From Brevibacterium antiquum (GTDB taxonomy: Bacteria > Actinomycetota > Actinomycetes > Actinomycetales > Brevibacteriaceae), in contig NZ_JABASX010000007.1 in the NCBI RefSeq assembly GCF_016107655.1, positions 186,001 through 250,000 of the forward strand: DNA of 64,000 bases, given 5' to 3'. Both the position numbers and the translations under genes were made by a program. This document shows positions 9,559-18,265 of the stretch, one piece after another. The notes under the pieces are model-generated. The model was given only the letters and a program-made list of their open reading frames with translations, was not told the DNA's origin and did no database searches. The first letter of the stretch is position 1. Each line of letters starts with the position of its first letter.

Positions 9559-11136
9559 TTGCGCCAATTGCGCCTGTACATGTCACTTCTCATTTCCGCC
9601 TTTTAGCTCGCGGGGTGCACCTTTGGCACTCCTGGAGACCAGCGCGGTTCTGGTCACAGCTCTTCCCAGACTCCGACTGAATTCCGGCAGGTGCCGGGCA
9701 ACGAAGCCACTGGGAAACTAGCGGTCCTCGAAATCACCAAAGCGGGGATGAACGCTCGGTTCGAGGCTGACAATATTGGCCTTTCGTTCGAGTCAACGGT
9801 TCTTGCCGATCCTCGGCTGGATCCAGAAAGTTCAAATCTGGAAGTACTACTTAAATCTTTGGGATCACCGGCGTTGAGATTTGGCGGGAACGAATTGGAC
9901 CGGCGAGTGTTTTGGACCTCTTCAGGAGAGAAGCCGAAGAGATCCGACCAAGTCATGGTTACCCCCGATGATTTCAAGCGGCTGAAGAAGCGAGTCGACA
10001 TCACGGGCTCTACCGTCACGATGGGTATTCCGCTAGGAGACTACGACCCCGCACGTGGAGCAGATATGGTCGTGCATGCGGTCGATATCCTCGGTGAATC
10101 TCTGGTCGGTGTGGCAATCGGAAGCGAGCCTAACGGGTACACGATCGAAGGTGTTCCGAACGGAGCCGTGCGAGACAGCGACTGGACGAAAGCCAAATAT
10201 GTCAGTCAACTCGAGGCATATACAAAAAGGATACATTCCAAACGTCCAGGTGTCCCGATCATTGGTCCTGATGTCTATGACGCTGCGTGGATGGAGGCGT
10301 TTGCCGATTCGAGCGTCAGGCATAAAGCAGCGATCTCTCAGCATTGGTACCAACTGTACGAATGTGACTCCGATAAGGTGCCGGGGCGCGGACCCGAAGC
10401 CCAGAATTTGGTATCCCCGGCAGCACAAAATGATGCAAAGAAGATCCTCGGCATCGGAAAGGGCAAAGCTGACGCTGCCAATCTTCCGCTCTGGCTCGAG
10501 GAAACTGGTCCGACGAGTTGCCCGGGCACAAACGACACGTCGCTGACCAACGCTTCAGTGCTCTGGGCGGCTGATTACACGCTTCATGCAGCGACTATTG
10601 GAGTGGAACGCTTGGCCATGCATTCAATGCTAGGCGCCTGTACCGGGGGCGCGCCGATGTCACTCGTCTGTGATCCCGCCGACCACGGAACGAAATCCAA
10701 CACGTTCCAAGGTCGGCCCCATTTGGCCGCGATGAGGCTGCTGGTGCCGAGCACTGGCGGAACGTTCACGAATACCAGTGTCAAGGGTGGCGGAAATATG
10801 AGTGCATACACGGTCACAAAGGACGGTGGTAATACATTGGTGACAACAATCATCAATGCCAACGACGCAGCTGAATCGGGTGGCAATCCGGTGACGCTCG
10901 ACCTGCCGGACGGATTCACTGTCGACGGTGCCTCCCAGGTCTATGGCCCATCGAATGAAGCAAAGAATGCAACTTCGGTGATTCCGTTCAATCCTCTGCC
11001 GGACAAAATTCGATACAGCAGTCCGAGCAAGTCTGGCAATGCGACACCTTCAGCCAGCTCGAATCCGGATAACAGCGAACTCAAAATCGATATCGCGGCG
11101 AGCTCTGTCACTGTTTTTATTATGCGTAACAACTGA
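9559..11136 (+). pseudogene. GH79-like glycosidase lipoprotein with amber codon in the signal peptide
   Basis: From residue about 50 onward this is a close paralogue of the intact gene at 16705: SLGSPALRFGGNELDRR, an Asn-Glu-Pro acid/base motif (GSEPNGY here, GNEPNGY in the paralogue), WLEETG as probable nucleophile and MHSMLGAC. These are typical of clan GH-A enzymes of the GH79 glucuronidase/heparanase type. Upstream in the same frame a lipoprotein signal can be read from TTG 9559 (basic start, MSLLISAF, then LAGC lipobox at 9607-9618), but a TAG at 9604-9606 lies between hydrophobic core and lipobox. The only uninterrupted reading starts at GTG 9691 without a signal or good ribosome site, and would stay in the cytoplasm. 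I therefore call it a recently inactivated gene. Note also Gly-Ser-Glu instead of Gly-Asn-Glu at the acid/base motif, a second sign of relaxed selection. Confidence 0.7.
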
Positions 11137-11144
11137 AGACAAGC

Positions 11145-11490
11145 CGGTCGTGGTATTTACGGCTGCTCTGGTCAGTGTCTCAGCAATTTTCGCGCTTGCC
11201 CGGTGTCTTGCGAATGCTTCTACAACCTGCCGAGGCCGGTTGTCCAATAGCGTGTAGAATTTGAAGACTAGACGTATGAAGCTCATTGAGCAATATCGGC
11301 GGATCAGATTTGAACGGGACGGTGCCCTTATCCAAAAACTCGGCTGTGATCATCACCATCGAGCGCGTTTCCTGCCTTTTTGGGTTGAATATTTAGCTTC
11401 ATCACAGGCTTTACCGATGATGACCCACGTCCTGTTCTTCGGCCGAGGGGACAGGGCGCTGGTGCCTTCGAAGTATCTGAATCTTGTCCG
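11145..11490 (+). pseudogene. Remnant of the C-terminal hydrolase domain of a 3606-type protein
   Basis: From about 11276 the translation (MKLIEQYRRIRFERD, ALIQ, then HHHRARFLPF, and VPSKYLNLV) aligns by eye with the last 110 residues of the 1518-residue protein at 3606 (MDVIKRYRGIGFDQD, VLIQ, HYKDHFIPF, VPEYMQYV). Upstream the similarity continues weakly through VVVF and GR at 11200-11250, but is cut by TAG at 11255-11257. The N-terminal rest of the domain is missing and the sequence abuts the stop codon of the GH79-like gene. This is a 3' gene scar, left by duplication or recombination of a second asparagine-synthetase/heparinase/hydrolase module. The frame runs on to a stop at 11554. Confidence 0.6.
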
Positions 11491-11626
11491 CGGCGACGCG
11501 GTTATGATTGGTACTATGACTTTGCGACTTCTCGGCTTGAGACACAGAAGCTAAGCAATCTGGAATATACAAAAGGACCGAGTAGACCGCACTGCGTTGG
11601 CGTGGGTATAAGAAGTATGGAGAATT

Positions 11627-13375
11627 GTGAATATAAACTTCGGAGTAGTTGCTTTGTCGGCGCGGGGCCGGCACCTTCTTCCTGCGTTGTGGCGGGCTGC
11701 ATTGGAGATGGGCGGAGAAGCCTATGACCTTGAAGGAAAGGCTAGTGTCCTAGAAGATAGCCGAGCTGTGCTCAATGCTCGCAGCACTGCTCAGACCTGG
11801 GACGCACCCACTTGGATCGAAGATAGAGAGGGTATTATCGCGCTCTCCCAGCCGCCCGTCTCCTATACGGAGAAGGTTCCACGATCTGGCTGGGAAAACT
11901 GGGCTCGGACTGCGCTTCGCGTCGATTCTGGGCGATCCAATGTCCAGCCTGGCTACTTCGGTCTTGAGATGCGCAATGATGGAACTTTCCAAGCGTGGAA
12001 CGATTTGTTTGGTTTCGGGCGGGCATATGTCGTCCAAAACGAGGACTTCGTAGCGGTGGGCAACCATATCGGAATGACCTCTCTGTTTGCCAACCAAGGG
12101 TTGGAAATCGATATGTATGGATGCGACGTCCTGTCCCAAGTGGGGTTTTGGCCAGAGGATGCTTCTCCCGTCTCGACTGTGCGCCGCCTCGGTCCGTCAG
12201 AGGTGGTGAAAGCAACTGCCGACGGAGCCGTGCAACGATATCGCTATGCGACCGACGAAGAGTTTTACGGATATAGAGCCTCGGAACCAAATGTCCGGTC
12301 TGTAGCGGACTCGCTGGCAGTAGTTACCGCGAACGGTGGCGAAATTGCTATCCAGGCGCCGGTAGTTTATCTCTCAGGCGGTCAGGATTCCCGAGTGACG
12401 GCGGCCGCGTGGATCGTGGGAGGTAAACCCGCAACCGTTCAGACGGCAGGTACTCTTCAGGGTGAAGTCGACATTGCTCGCCAGCTGATGGCGACGCTTG
12501 AAAAAGAACGCACCTTGGAAGAGCGCAATATCACCTACAAGGTGACGGAACCGAGTCCGGCAAGACTGTCTACTTATTCCATCGAAGATCGACTTGCCCA
12601 GGCTATGTTGATGTGGGATGGCGATTTCGCCCCCGGGAATCTCAAAGCTGCAGTTCGGCGTCCGCCAGCAAGATCCCGGTTAACCGTTGGGGGCGCCAAC
12701 GGCGAGTTGATGCACGGCATCTACTACTCGACTGAGAAATTCTTAAAAATGGCTCGCGAACTTCCGCATCCCGTTGATCGAGTTGCTAATGCTTTTGCAG
12801 GCCGAGTTAATACTGAGAGATCCCGCACCGCATTTTTGTCCTTTATTGAACATCAAGTGGAATTTACCCGAAGCCTGGGGCATTTGGATGCTACGGCACT
12901 TAACGTATTTCAAATGCACTCAAAGTTCCGGCGCTGGATCAACGCACAGTTGAGTGCATCGTCTTTTGTCCTTTTGCTGAATCCGGTCTTCGTGCGCAAT
13001 TGCATTGATCTCACTCCCGAGCAGCGTCTTAGCAAGGAATTTCAGCGGGCTCTTTCGCGCGAATTGATTCCACAATGGGAAAGCACTCCATATTATAAAG
13101 CGACGATGGAAGAATCCACTTCGACGATGCGGAAGCGTCGGATCCGCACCTGGGATACTTCCGAAGGATCCATGGAGAGGCTGCTTCACGAACGTACGGC
13201 TTGGCAGCAATGGTTTGAGCCAAGCGCAATGGCGAAACTCGAGCGTACTGTTCACGCTGGAGAAGGTACTAGTGTTGATGAATCAACGCTAAACAAAGCT
13301 TACGTTCTGGACGCCATTCCTGACCATGTGGCGAGGCTTGAATCGATTCGTCGTTCCATTTGGTCTAGGTGGTAA
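11627..13375 (+). CDS. Stand-alone asparagine-synthetase-like protein
   Basis: The 582-residue protein is a paralogue of residues 1-590 of the fused protein at 3606: same MNINF start, same degenerate glutaminase fold (DLFGFGRAYVV, AVGNHIGM, VRRLGPSEVV), and a PP-loop SGGQDS near residues 250-255, followed by MLMWDGD and the conserved STPYYKA-like motif (ESTPYYKATMEESTSTM). Cys2 is absent here too. PP-loop domains of this type activate a carboxylate with ATP; the loss of the glutaminase Cys is also seen in beta-lactam synthetases, which use an internal amine. The nucleophile used here is unknown. It lacks the heparinase and hydrolase parts carried by its longer relative; the hydrolase scar just upstream suggests the module was broken apart. 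Start GTG at 11627 has GGAGA close upstream. Confidence 0.72.
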   Translation: MNINFGVVALSARGRHLLPALWRAALEMGGEAYDLEGKASVLEDSRAVLNARSTAQTWDAPTWIEDREGIIALSQPPVSYTEKVPRSGWENWARTALRVDSGRSNVQPGYFGLEMRNDGTFQAWNDLFGFGRAYVVQNEDFVAVGNHIGMTSLFANQGLEIDMYGCDVLSQVGFWPEDASPVSTVRRLGPSEVVKATADGAVQRYRYATDEEFYGYRASEPNVRSVADSLAVVTANGGEIAIQAPVVYLSGGQDSRVTAAAWIVGGKPATVQTAGTLQGEVDIARQLMATLEKERTLEERNITYKVTEPSPARLSTYSIEDRLAQAMLMWDGDFAPGNLKAAVRRPPARSRLTVGGANGELMHGIYYSTEKFLKMARELPHPVDRVANAFAGRVNTERSRTAFLSFIEHQVEFTRSLGHLDATALNVFQMHSKFRRWINAQLSASSFVLLLNPVFVRNCIDLTPEQRLSKEFQRALSRELIPQWESTPYYKATMEESTSTMRKRRIRTWDTSEGSMERLLHERTAWQQWFEPSAMAKLERTVHAGEGTSVDESTLNKAYVLDAIPDHVARLESIRRSIWSRW

Positions 13376-13429
13376 TCAGACTCATCGTAAACAGGTGTGA
13401 CGAATCGGTCTGAAGCCGGCGGTGTCGAG

Positions 13430-13792
13430 TTCGTTTGGCAAGTGCACACCCCAAATAGGACTTCCCGGAACCAGCGAACCCTTGGAATACGACGTTTTGG
13501 TCACGCTCGATGTACCCGCAGGTAGCCAGCCGCGCCATTACGTTCATATCCGGGCCTCGGTCGTTGACTCTGTCGAGTTGACGCAGGTCAGTTGCCGGGC
13601 CAAGCCTTACGAATGAGCGCCCACTTTGGCGCGGTTGAACCCGGAACGGGCTTCAACGATGATCAGCTGTAGCCGCTCATCGAAGCTTAACCCCATAGTG
13701 AGGTGCTCGTCTTGGGACCCGAACGCGTCCAGAAGGGCAGTCGCGCCTGTTTCGCGCAGCTTGTGTTTGGTCTGTGTGTCGGTCTTGATCAC
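13430..13792 (-). pseudogene. istB: IS21-family istB helper ATPase, frameshifted and truncated
   Basis: Two frames together give an IstB-type ATPase. The first, from GTG 13792, reads KLRETGATALLDAFGSQDE and LTMGLSFDERLQLIIVEA and stops at TAA 13607-13609. A shift of frame there restores VRLGPATDLRQLDRVNDRG, LATCGYIE and the Walker A segment NVVFQGFAGSGKSYLGCALAK. Similarity ends near 13430, so the C-terminal Walker B half is gone. No recognisable istA lies upstream. The element is dead and marks the boundary between the low-GC glycan genes and the next region. Confidence 0.75.
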
Positions 13793-13795
13793 CGG

Positions 13796-13820
13796 GTGCC
13801 TCCTACATAGTAGGAGGCAC
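13796..13820. repeat. Perfect hairpin over the istB ribosome-binding site
   Basis: GTGCCTCCTAC and GTAGGAGGCAC are perfect 11-bp inverted arms around a 3-bp loop. On the minus strand the second arm carries the GGAGG ribosome site of the istB remnant (GTG start at 13792), and the loop creates ATGTAG. This would hide the istB ribosome site unless a ribosome finishing istA opened the hairpin. That role is inferred. Confidence 0.6.
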
Positions 13821-14564
13821 CGCGCACGTAACCGCCGTGCTCGACAAGTCGGGACGGTCTTTGACATCGTCTAATCGAGCCCCGCAGCGTCGGCGGTCTC
13901 GAGCACCTGTCCGACCGGTTTCCTCGACATCGCCTCTCCTCGCCGTCGTCGTCACGGCCCTGGACCGTCTACACGTGAGTGCTGAGACTCGTGGGTTCAC
14001 CACGAACTCGTGGAGTGGCGGAGGCATTCGGTGAGACAGGAAGAGGGTCGGAACTCTTGAGAATCCTGGGTGTCGTGAAATCAGCGAACACCTCATGGCC
14101 GATTGGGCACCCATCTCGGCGGGATGCTCTGGACCTCACTCTATCGTGAGGGGATCGACGCGGAACTGCTGAGATGGGTCGTCTACTGACAGCGCGGCGA
14201 AGGCCCCGATCGTCACAAGTGACGCGCTGATAAGGGTTTCAGCAACCGCCGAAGCTAACGGCGAGTATCATTTCGCGCGAAAACTTGAGTCACTAGTGGC
14301 TGCACCGAGGAGTTCTACTGACATTGGAATCGTCGGGACTGGCACAGGTTCGGATCCGATCCTCACCTATCCTTCTTGTGCCAACATCGATCGGGCAGCA
14401 TTGAGAGGTCTATGTGCTGGTGTGGGCAGTAGTTGAGCCCCTCCTTACATTTTTTAGCCCCTTTTGCCTTCAGAATCACAGTCTTGGACCGGTCGCAATG
14501 TCACGGCAAGACGTTGCTTCTGGCCCACTGATGCTCGCGAGTCGCGAGCAACAGCCGACCGATC
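13821..14564. other. Gene-poor region between istB remnant and permease
   Basis: About 740 bases without a convincing gene. Open frames here have no family motifs. A short minus-strand frame at about 13930-13871 (starting MSRKPVGQ after GAGGAGAGG) is too small to call. Position beside the istB scar suggests decayed mobile-element DNA, but I could not recognise an istA or terminal repeat. Confidence 0.4.
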
Positions 14565-16136
14565 TCAGTCGCTGATGGGAAATGCACCCTCGCGACGCAT
14601 GCGTGCGCGTTCGTGGAACCTGGTGGCCGTCGGGCGGATGTCGCCGAGGACGAGGCGGTCGACCTGAAGGTCTGTCAGTTTCCTATTATGGCGGATCCGG
14701 GAGAGGAAGAAGACAACCCCGATGACGACCCAAGCAGCCAAGGCGATGAGTGATTCCTTGCCCAGTGCACCGGGAGAACCGGGGACGAGAAGTAGCAGCA
14801 TGAAAATGACCGCGATCACGGCACCCGCGCCGCTGAGGACCTTCTTTGTCGTCGAGTACATGCCGGACAGCGCATCCGGATCACGAGCCTCATGGGTCGG
14901 ACGGAAGATCCGGAACGCACATAGACATGTGTAGAGGTACGCGATCGTCACGCCGATTGACGACATGTCGACTACCCAGGTCAGTGCGGCACGGCCGAAC
15001 CACGGGCTGATGAGGCACACGATCATCACCGCGAAGAGCCCCACGTGCGGGGTCTTGTATCTGGGATGAAGCCGAGCGAATGCGGGAGGAATCATCTGTG
15101 CACGACCCATTGCCAGGAGAACTCGGCTGGCCGAGACATAGAAGCCGTTAAGACCGGTGCTCACGCCCATGGTGATGGCGATGGCAAGTAGGAACAGCCC
15201 GGAGCCTCCGATGACACCGGTGACGGCATCTGCGGTGCCCCACGCGGATCCTGAATTCGCGAGAGCCTGCCAGGGCTCGGCCACGGACGTCGACACCAGC
15301 ATCGCCATGTACAGAGCTGTGGCGGTCACGATTGCAAGGACGATGAGTCGCAGGGCCTTGACTGGGGAGAAGTCGAACTCCTCCGCGGCCTGTGGGACAT
15401 TGTCGAAGCCGATGAAGGCCCAGGGCGCGATGGCGACGATCGCAATGATCGCAGCAATGGGGCTGACTCCGTCTGGCAGCGCAGGCGACATATTGGCGAA
15501 ATGAGTCGACGGACTGGCGATGACTGCGATCATGATCGCGGCGACGGCGATGATCATGAGGACACAGGCCCAGAACTGGATTCGACCTGACAACGCGGTG
15601 CCTCTGATGTTGAGGACGGCGAATACGACGAGTGCTGTGATGGAGATGATGATTTCCGGAAGATAGACGTCCCAGCCAGCGACGGTGTAGAGATAGCCCT
15701 GTTCGATGACGGAGGGCATGATCTTGCGGAACAGCAGTGCCAAGGCAGAGGCATTGAGTGCGACTATGCAGACATAGCCTAGGGTGAGGAACCATCCTGC
15801 GAAGAAGGCGTGAACGCGTCCGAACGCAATGAGCGCATAGGCGAGTTCTCCGCCGGAGACCGGGAATGTGCGGATGAGGAAGCCGTAACTGACAGCGATG
15901 ATGAGCATCAGCCCGGCTCCGATGGTGAAGCCGGCCAGCGTTCCCAGTGGTCCGCCTATGGCCAACCAGTCGGTGGGGAGGATGAATGCGCCCCAGCCGA
16001 CGGCGGAGCCGAGGGCGATGGCGAATACCCAGCGCGGTTTGAGCGTCTTGGCCATCCGTTCCGGTTGTCCGCCGTTGCCGTAATCCGACGGGTCTGGGTC
16101 GGGATAGTGACTTGGATTCTCTAAAGATTTTGACAT
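14565..16136 (-). CDS. APC-superfamily amino acid/amine permease
   Basis: A 523-residue integral membrane protein with about 12 hydrophobic segments. The N-terminus has the APC consensus just after a hydrophilic leader of about 33 residues: WVFAIALGSAVGWGAFILPTDW in TM1 (Gly-rich unwound helix), then ISGGELAY-like PVSGGELAYALIAFG. WAFIGFDNVPQAAEEFDF matches the TM6 region of amino-acid permeases (Phe-Gly/Glu motif). It probably imports an amino acid or amine by proton symport. It stands alone between two gene-poor stretches, and its substrate cannot be told. The ATG is preceded by AAAGTAAGGTG. Confidence 0.85.
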   Translation of the reverse strand: MSKSLENPSHYPDPDPSDYGNGGQPERMAKTLKPRWVFAIALGSAVGWGAFILPTDWLAIGGPLGTLAGFTIGAGLMLIIAVSYGFLIRTFPVSGGELAYALIAFGRVHAFFAGWFLTLGYVCIVALNASALALLFRKIMPSVIEQGYLYTVAGWDVYLPEIIISITALVVFAVLNIRGTALSGRIQFWACVLMIIAVAAIMIAVIASPSTHFANMSPALPDGVSPIAAIIAIVAIAPWAFIGFDNVPQAAEEFDFSPVKALRLIVLAIVTATALYMAMLVSTSVAEPWQALANSGSAWGTADAVTGVIGGSGLFLLAIAITMGVSTGLNGFYVSASRVLLAMGRAQMIPPAFARLHPRYKTPHVGLFAVMIVCLISPWFGRAALTWVVDMSSIGVTIAYLYTCLCAFRIFRPTHEARDPDALSGMYSTTKKVLSGAGAVIAVIFMLLLLVPGSPGALGKESLIALAAWVVIGVVFFLSRIRHNRKLTDLQVDRLVLGDIRPTATRFHERARMRREGAFPISD

Positions 16137-16616
16137 GACACCTTACTTTTGTTGCTTAGCTCTGAATATATGGTCAGCGTAGTCAAGGGTCCGTATCTCG
16201 ATCGCTTGGCTGTGGTCGGTGTGAGTCCCGGGAGGTTCGTGGTGAGCGCAACCTTGACGACGTCGGACACGCTGGCTCCTCTTGATCGCTGATCGGAGTT
16301 CCACGCCGTTAGTGGACTGTCTGTGCCCGGCGGGGTAAAGCACCAGGTTAGAATGACTACGCTAGTCAAACCTGTTTACCTGCGATCATCTCAGAATCGG
16401 GTCGCATCGAAGTGAATTTTCTCGACGTTGGATCGGGCGACTGCGGGTGTGCCTTCTGAGAATCTACCCGACTGCCTGTAGAACTGGGGGCCAGTTTGTT
16501 TCGGAGCATCGAACAATTTGATTGCATTCGTGGTGAATTGCCCTCCTCCACCCGGCTGCTACCCAGATCGTCCATTCGAGACTCACTGCCCGTGTGGTTG
16601 TGAATCTTGAGCAGCC
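16137..16616. other. Intergenic stretch upstream of permease
   Basis: Roughly 480 bases with no supported gene; frames crossing it are unsupported. It must hold the minus-strand promoter of the permease. Confidence 0.4.
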
Positions 16617-16617
16617 G

Positions 16618-16670
16618 ATAGAAGGATCATCTTCTATTTTATAGGCTGTTAGTGAGTATTGAGCAATACT
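16618..16670. promoter_or_regulatory. Two inverted repeats upstream of the GH79-like lipoprotein gene
   Basis: Two perfect inverted repeats lie 35-90 bases before the start at 16705: ATAGAAG/CTTCTAT (16618-16624 and 16631-16637) and AGTATTG/CAATACT (16655-16661 and 16664-16670). Between them is an AT-rich -10-like stretch TATTTTATAG. A repressor-controlled promoter is plausible; the regulator is unknown. Confidence 0.4.
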
Positions 16671-16704
16671 GCGAGTCCGGCGTCCAGAAGGGAAATATCG
16701 GACG

Positions 16705-18258
16705 ATGTTGATCAGACGAGCAATTGCTACTTGCTCCGTGACGATGGTCCTTCTCCTCAGCGCATGCACCCTCGGCTCATCGCCCGACCACAGCTCGAAC
16801 TCGAGTCCGACGCCGACCGTGTTCGAGCAGGCGTTTGTCTCCGACGCTCGTGGTTCGGAAGCCACTCTCTCCGTGTCGAACAAGAAGACACATAACAATT
16901 TCCGTGCGAACAACATCGGCCTCTCGCTCGAGTCCACAGCGCTCGCCGACAAACGGTTGGACCCCGATGCCTCCAACCTTGACGATCTGCTCAATTCGCT
17001 GGGGTCTCCCGCGCTGCGCTTCGGCGGAAACGAACTCGACAGACGCTTGTTCTGGACATCCGATCACGCATCACCTTCTAAGTCTGATCAAGTCGTTGTC
17101 ACACCTGAGGATTTGAAACGCTTGAAGAAGCTCGTCGATGCCACCGGTTCAACGGTGACGATGGGGATTCCCCTGGGCACGTACGCCCCGAAGCAAGGTG
17201 TCGATATGGCCGTTCACGCCGTCGACATCCTTGGCGACTCTTTGGTTGGTCTGGCTATTGGAAATGAACCAAACGGGTACACGATCAAAGATGTTCCGGG
17301 CGGATCCGTACGTGACAAGGGATGGAATAAGCAGGAGTACGTGAAGCAGCTCGAGACCTATGGGAAAGCGATTCATGCTGAGCGTCCCGATGCTCCGATC
17401 ATCGGTCCTGATGTTTACGACGGTGCATGGATGGACGCGTTTGCCGATTCCGATGTCACCAATAAAGCTGCACTCTCCCAACACTGGTACCAAACGTACG
17501 AATGTGACTCCGATAAAGTTCCCGGCCGCGGTCCGGAACCGCAAAACCTCATTGATCCGCTCGCGAAGAAGTCGGCGCAGAAGAACCTCGGTATCGGTAA
17601 GGATCACGCGGATGAGGCGGGGCTTCCGCTGTGGCTCGAAGAGACTGGCACCACCAGTTGTCCGGGAACGAACGACACCTCGCTGACTAACGCCTCGGCG
17701 TTGTGGGCGGCAGACTATACGCTCTATGCAGCGACTCTCGGCGTTGAACGCATGAGCATGCACTCGATGCTGGGGGCTTGCAATGGGGGAGCTCCGATGT
17801 CGCTGGTCTGTGACCCTGCCGATCATGGCTCCCGATCCGATACATTCCAAGGGCGACCTCACATGGCCGGGGTGCGTCTTCTGGTTCCGAGTATCGGTGG
17901 AACGTTCACGAACACAGCCGTCAAAGGTGGCGGGAACATGAGCGCGTACACCGTGGTCAAGAACAATGGCGAGACCCTGGTGACCACAGTCATCAACGCC
18001 AACGACGCGGAGAAGTCGGGTGGAAACCCTGTGAACATGCAGATGCCGGAAGGGTTCTCAGTCGAGAGGGTCTCTCAGGTCTACGGGCCTTCGAATGAGG
18101 CAAAAAGTGCTACGCAGGTCATCCCGGCCAATCCTCTGCCGGATACTGTTCCTTATGGTGGGTCGACGAAGACCGCTGGCGCCGACGCAGAAGGGAACGA
18201 CTTGAAGATCGACCTCGCGGCGAGTTCGGCCACGGTGTTCATCATGACCAAGAAGTAG
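16705..18258 (+). CDS. Secreted GH79-like glycosidase lipoprotein
   Basis: A 517-residue lipoprotein: MLIRRAIATCSVTMVLLLSAC is a type II signal with lipobox LSAC (Cys21), followed by a Ser/Pro-rich linker. The body is a clan GH-A (beta/alpha)8 glycosidase with a C-terminal beta-sandwich. Signature pieces are GSPALRFGGNELDRR near 105, AIGNEPNGY near 193 (acid/base Glu), LSQHWYQ, WLEETGTTSCPG near 312 (nucleophile Glu) and MHSMLGACNGG. The closest family I recognise is GH79 (heparanase and bacterial beta-glucuronidase), which removes glucuronic acid from glycans. It would sit on the outer face of the membrane. It is the functional paralogue of the broken copy at 9559. Ribosome site AAGGGA precedes the ATG. 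GC content and codon use are closer to the host than in the 1-13 kb block. Confidence 0.75.
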   Translation: MLIRRAIATCSVTMVLLLSACTLGSSPDHSSNSSPTPTVFEQAFVSDARGSEATLSVSNKKTHNNFRANNIGLSLESTALADKRLDPDASNLDDLLNSLGSPALRFGGNELDRRLFWTSDHASPSKSDQVVVTPEDLKRLKKLVDATGSTVTMGIPLGTYAPKQGVDMAVHAVDILGDSLVGLAIGNEPNGYTIKDVPGGSVRDKGWNKQEYVKQLETYGKAIHAERPDAPIIGPDVYDGAWMDAFADSDVTNKAALSQHWYQTYECDSDKVPGRGPEPQNLIDPLAKKSAQKNLGIGKDHADEAGLPLWLEETGTTSCPGTNDTSLTNASALWAADYTLYAATLGVERMSMHSMLGACNGGAPMSLVCDPADHGSRSDTFQGRPHMAGVRLLVPSIGGTFTNTAVKGGGNMSAYTVVKNNGETLVTTVINANDAEKSGGNPVNMQMPEGFSVERVSQVYGPSNEAKSATQVIPANPLPDTVPYGGSTKTAGADAEGNDLKIDLAASSATVFIMTKK

Positions 18259-18265
18259 CCGGGCC

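Noticed and set aside
9500-9721. Small open frame upstream of the GH79-like gene
   Set aside because: No ribosome site; the same DNA reads as an interrupted lipoprotein signal in the frame of the GH79-like gene, which explains it better.
3606-13375. True asparagine synthetases
   Set aside because: The Cys2 nucleophile is missing in both and the genes sit in a glycan locus with extra domains.
13803-14114. Possible istA remnant upstream of istB
   Set aside because: No integrase-core or helix-turn-helix motif can be seen in any frame.
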